The position numbers and the translations under genes were made by a program. The notes beneath the pieces are model-generated. The model had not been told where the DNA came from and did not search any database. It saw only the letters and a program-made list of their open reading frames with translations. Shown piece after piece: positions 40,277 through 41,707 of a DNA stretch of 41,707 bases (positions within the stretch are counted from its first letter, which is position 1; each line of letters opens with the position of its first letter). The stretch spans positions 1 through 41,707 of the forward strand of contig CAJTTU010000025.1 of assembly GCA_910579325.1 (NCBI GenBank). Direction: 5' to 3'. Origin of the DNA: an uncultured Lachnospiraceae bacterium. GTDB lineage: Bacteria; Bacillota; Clostridia; Lachnospirales; Lachnospiraceae.

Positions 40277-41062
40277 TCAGCGACTACCAGGGCAATGGCG
40301 TCTCCCAGATAATGGGTCAGCTGTCCTGCGGGAACGAACACATACTGGTCCTGGCGCAGATGGCCGATAATATTTTTTCCCGGTACGTCCGCCGCCGTTT
40401 AGACGCCGGCCACGCCGGGCAGAGCCTTTGCCTTTTCGGTGTCGATGGAGAGAACCCTCGCCCTGGGGTATTTGCTTCGGAGCAGGCTGCCTGTCAGCAT
40501 TCCTTCCATATAAAAGTCGTCGGGATACTGGCCGGTTCCTAGCACCTTTCTCTGGCGTCCAGCCGCTGGACACGGCCGCCCAGCTTGTTTCCCCTTTCTC
40601 CGGAATGACGCCAGTTTTACGAATCTGCGCCGCCAGCTTTACCGCCGCAATGATTTTGACGTATCCGGTGCAGCGGCAATAGTTGTTTCGCAGTGCATAG
40701 CGGATTTCTTCTTTGCTGGGGGCGGGGTTTTTGTCCAGCAGGGCCTTGGTACACATAACCATGCCCGGAATACAGAAGCCGCACTGTACGGCCCCGGCTT
40801 CCGCATAGGCAAAAGTATACACTTCTTTTTCCCGCTCGGCAAGTCCTTCCACCGTAATCACAGATTTTCCCATCAGGGAATCCGTGTCCGGCACGCAGGC
40901 TTTGCAGGTCTCCCCGTCAATGATTACCGTACAGGCGCCGCAGGCGCCCTGGCTGCAGCCGTCCTTAACGGAGGTGAGATGAAGCGCATCTCTTAAAAAA
41001 CGGAGAAGCTTCTGATTTTTGGACGGAGTTACCTGAACGCCGTTTACTGTGAATACAGCCAT
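40277..41062 (-). pseudogene. N-terminal fragment of the broken xanthine dehydrogenase ([2Fe-2S] domain)
   Basis: Open for 261 codons, of which about the first 160 are family sequence. The plant-type cluster is GCSQGACGACTVIIDG plus a fourth Cys in CKAC, and the second cluster is CGFCIPGMVMC with CRCTGY. After KGETSW the frame diverges into Arg-rich nonsense (RNRPVSRRLLYGRNADRQP), the mark of the first frame change. AGAGAGGT lies 10 bases before the ATG. An intact two-cluster subunit of about this size exists in multi-subunit hydroxylases, so the fragment alone could fold. Confidence 0.78.
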
Positions 41063-41112
41063 GGCAATCAGTACCTCTCTTTCTGTTATGTTGTGGTCAA
41101 TGGATTCTGTGG

Positions 41113-41142
41113 ATCATAAAAATACAGGTTCTATGATGTCAA
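41113..41142 (-). promoter_or_regulatory. Candidate promoter of the xanthine dehydrogenase operon
   Basis: On the minus strand TTGACA (41137-41142), an 18-base spacer and TATGAT (41113-41118), about 50 bases before the start. The word ATCGTAT occurs twice just upstream (41143-41170) and may be an operator. Confidence 0.5.
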
Positions 41143-41297
41143 TCGTATGATATATGGTATTTATCGTATTATATTCAGTGGCGTATCTGATCGTTTGCTT
41201 TATTGGATGCAATATTGTTGTTAATAACTTCATGAGATGTCACAGATTTGACCTTGTTCGCTGTCGCAAACCTACCCGTTTTCCTGTCACTGGTCCA

Positions 41298-41439
41298 ATT
41301 GTATACACAATTATTCACCTTCCGGTTTACGGCAGCTTTCCAGACAGCTTTCTCCATTCTGCGGCCAGTAATTATCTGTCATTTCTGGATGCTGCATTTT
41401 GTATCCCTGCTGGAAATTGCGCCCGGGCCATACACAATT
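41298..41439. repeat. Inverted and direct repeats in the gap 41063-41559
   Basis: ATTGT-ATAC-ACAAT (41298-41311) is a 5+5 inverted repeat like GntR-type operators. The word ATACACAATT occurs at 41303-41312 and again at 41430-41439. A 130-codon plus-strand frame crosses this region but has no ribosome binding site and unlikely composition. No gene is seen in the gap. Confidence 0.35.
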
Positions 41440-41444
41440 CGCAG

Positions 41445-41480
41445 GCAGGCCGCCCGGTGTATCCCGGACGGCCTGCTTTT
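41445..41480 (+). terminator. Strong hairpin with T run on the plus strand
   Basis: GCAGGCCGCCCGG (41445-41457), loop TGTATC, CCGGACGGCCTGC (41464-41476), one mismatch-type wobble, then TTTT. On the minus strand, the direction of the genes on both sides, no T run follows. It may still end the partial gene to the right, or a plus-strand transcript that I cannot see. Confidence 0.55.
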
Positions 41481-41559
41481 CCCTTCCCCTTTTTGAAATT
41501 GTCCCCATTCCCCACACACTTCGCCAAACCTCTGTTTTGCGTATAGTTGCCATGCTTCC

Positions 41560-41706
41560 CTACAGCCAGTCTTTCCCTGTATACCCGGATAATGCCCACA
41601 GGGCGTGGGCAACGGTTACAGCATCTGTTTCATTCATATTCGCTGACAGCCTTTCTTTGTTCCGGAATAAATTGGACAGTCTGCTAAGCGGGCATCCTGT
41701 ATCGAT
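41560..41706 (-). CDS. C-terminal end of an unrecognised gene (cut by window edge)
   Basis: From the right edge a minus-strand frame of 48 codons stays open and ends with TAG at 41560-41562. Its composition is protein-like (RLSNLFRNKERLSANMNETD, then AVTVAHALWALSGYTGKDWL). There is no start inside the window, so this would be the end of a longer gene. A GC-rich hairpin follows about 80 bases downstream. I recognise no family. Its position upstream of the dehydrogenase operon would suit a regulator or cofactor gene, but that is a guess. Confidence 0.45.
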   Translation of the reverse strand: MDTGCPLSRLSNLFRNKERLSANMNETDAVTVAHALWALSGYTGKDWL

Positions 41707-41707
41707 G

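Larger units (their letters stand above)
38381..41062 (-). pseudogene. Selenium-dependent-type xanthine dehydrogenase, broken by several lesions
   Basis: Read across three frames, this region encodes one continuous protein of the single-chain xanthine dehydrogenase type (N-terminal [2Fe-2S] domain, then molybdopterin domains) found in anaerobic purine users. Lesions: a net frame change at about 40580-40588; a one-base loss in the AAA run at about 40545-40550, between LDARE and VLGTGQYPDDFYMEG; a TAA stop at 40399-40401 within PGVAGV-stop-TAADVPGK; and a one-base loss at about 40251-40256, after which LIQVEYEVLPAIHNLKEAAAAG resumes. All intervening segments read as normal family sequence. Xanthine hydroxylation should be lost unless fragments assemble. 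The gene is immediately upstream of the ferredoxin (3 bases). Local sequence error is the alternative. Confidence 0.88.

Noticed and set aside
38444..40312. 622-codon plus-strand open frame
   Set aside because: It is antisense to the molybdopterin domain of the dehydrogenase, whose motifs are unmistakable; the long opposite frame is a codon-bias shadow.
40399..40401. Stop codon as selenocysteine recoding or the frame changes as programmed frameshifting
   Set aside because: The stop is TAA, not TGA, and there are three independent frame changes with no slippery site plus stimulator arrangement; selenium in this enzyme type is a cofactor, not selenocysteine.
41154..41546. 130-codon plus-strand frame at the right end
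   Set aside because: No ribosome binding site; ends rich in Pro/Phe/His with no domain, and crosses a strong terminator hairpin.

Overview
The window reads as the chromosome of a Gram-positive gut-type anaerobe of the class Clostridia, most likely the family Lachnospiraceae. This rests on G-rich AGGAGG ribosome binding sites in front of most genes, TTG and GTG starts, intrinsic terminators, the hisS-aspS pair, CBS-containing Mn pyrophosphatase, NfnAB-type and RnfB-type flavin/iron-sulfur proteins, a selenium-dependent-type xanthine dehydrogenase locus, and several small unnamed proteins of a kind I associate with Lachnospiraceae. The identification is an inference; no rRNA lies in the window. 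I see no tRNA, IS element, prophage or CRISPR array.

Layout. 1-4.5 kb: the end of a LysR-type regulator converging on a minus-strand UroD-fold methyltransferase and an SLC13-type permease, then a DUF554 membrane protein. 4.8-7.4 kb: a DUF2975 / small HTH regulator / DUF4173 membrane-protein operon. 7.7-11.9 kb: dCMP deaminase, a GT-C-type membrane glycosyltransferase and a DUF362-ferredoxin fusion. 12-15.7 kb: hisS, aspS and a small conserved protein. 15.9-20 kb: a large exported protein with a C39-like but apparently inactive tail, then murA. 20.1-23.2 kb: a SAM-I riboswitch with terminator, a glycoside-hydrolase-like lipoprotein and metK. 23.3-30.4 kb: galE, ROK glucokinase, an ABC exporter, a small membrane protein, CBS-type pyrophosphatase and a shikimate-kinase-like protein. 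30.5-34 kb: an orphan set recalling flagella and type III export (FliK-like, FlhB-C-terminal-like, lytic transglycosylase, PilZ). 34.3-35.3 kb: a second UroD-fold methyltransferase. 35.5-41.1 kb, minus strand: a redox operon of NfnA/NfnB-type subunits, an RnfB-like ferredoxin and a xanthine dehydrogenase.

The clearest unusual result is that the xanthine dehydrogenase gene is broken. Reading through three frames restores a continuous family-like protein interrupted by at least four lesions. The neighbouring ferredoxin gene appears to have lost an internal cluster module, a cluster cysteine and its C-terminal frame, while the downstream NfnAB-type genes are intact. Other points worth attention are a compact three-way-junction RNA candidate between the pyrophosphatase and kinase genes, the SAM riboswitch placing a sugar-hydrolase-like lipoprotein ahead of metK, six in-frame 15-base repeats encoding the tail of the DUF4173 protein, and the orphan export-switch/PilZ cluster. 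The rest is mostly ordinary housekeeping.
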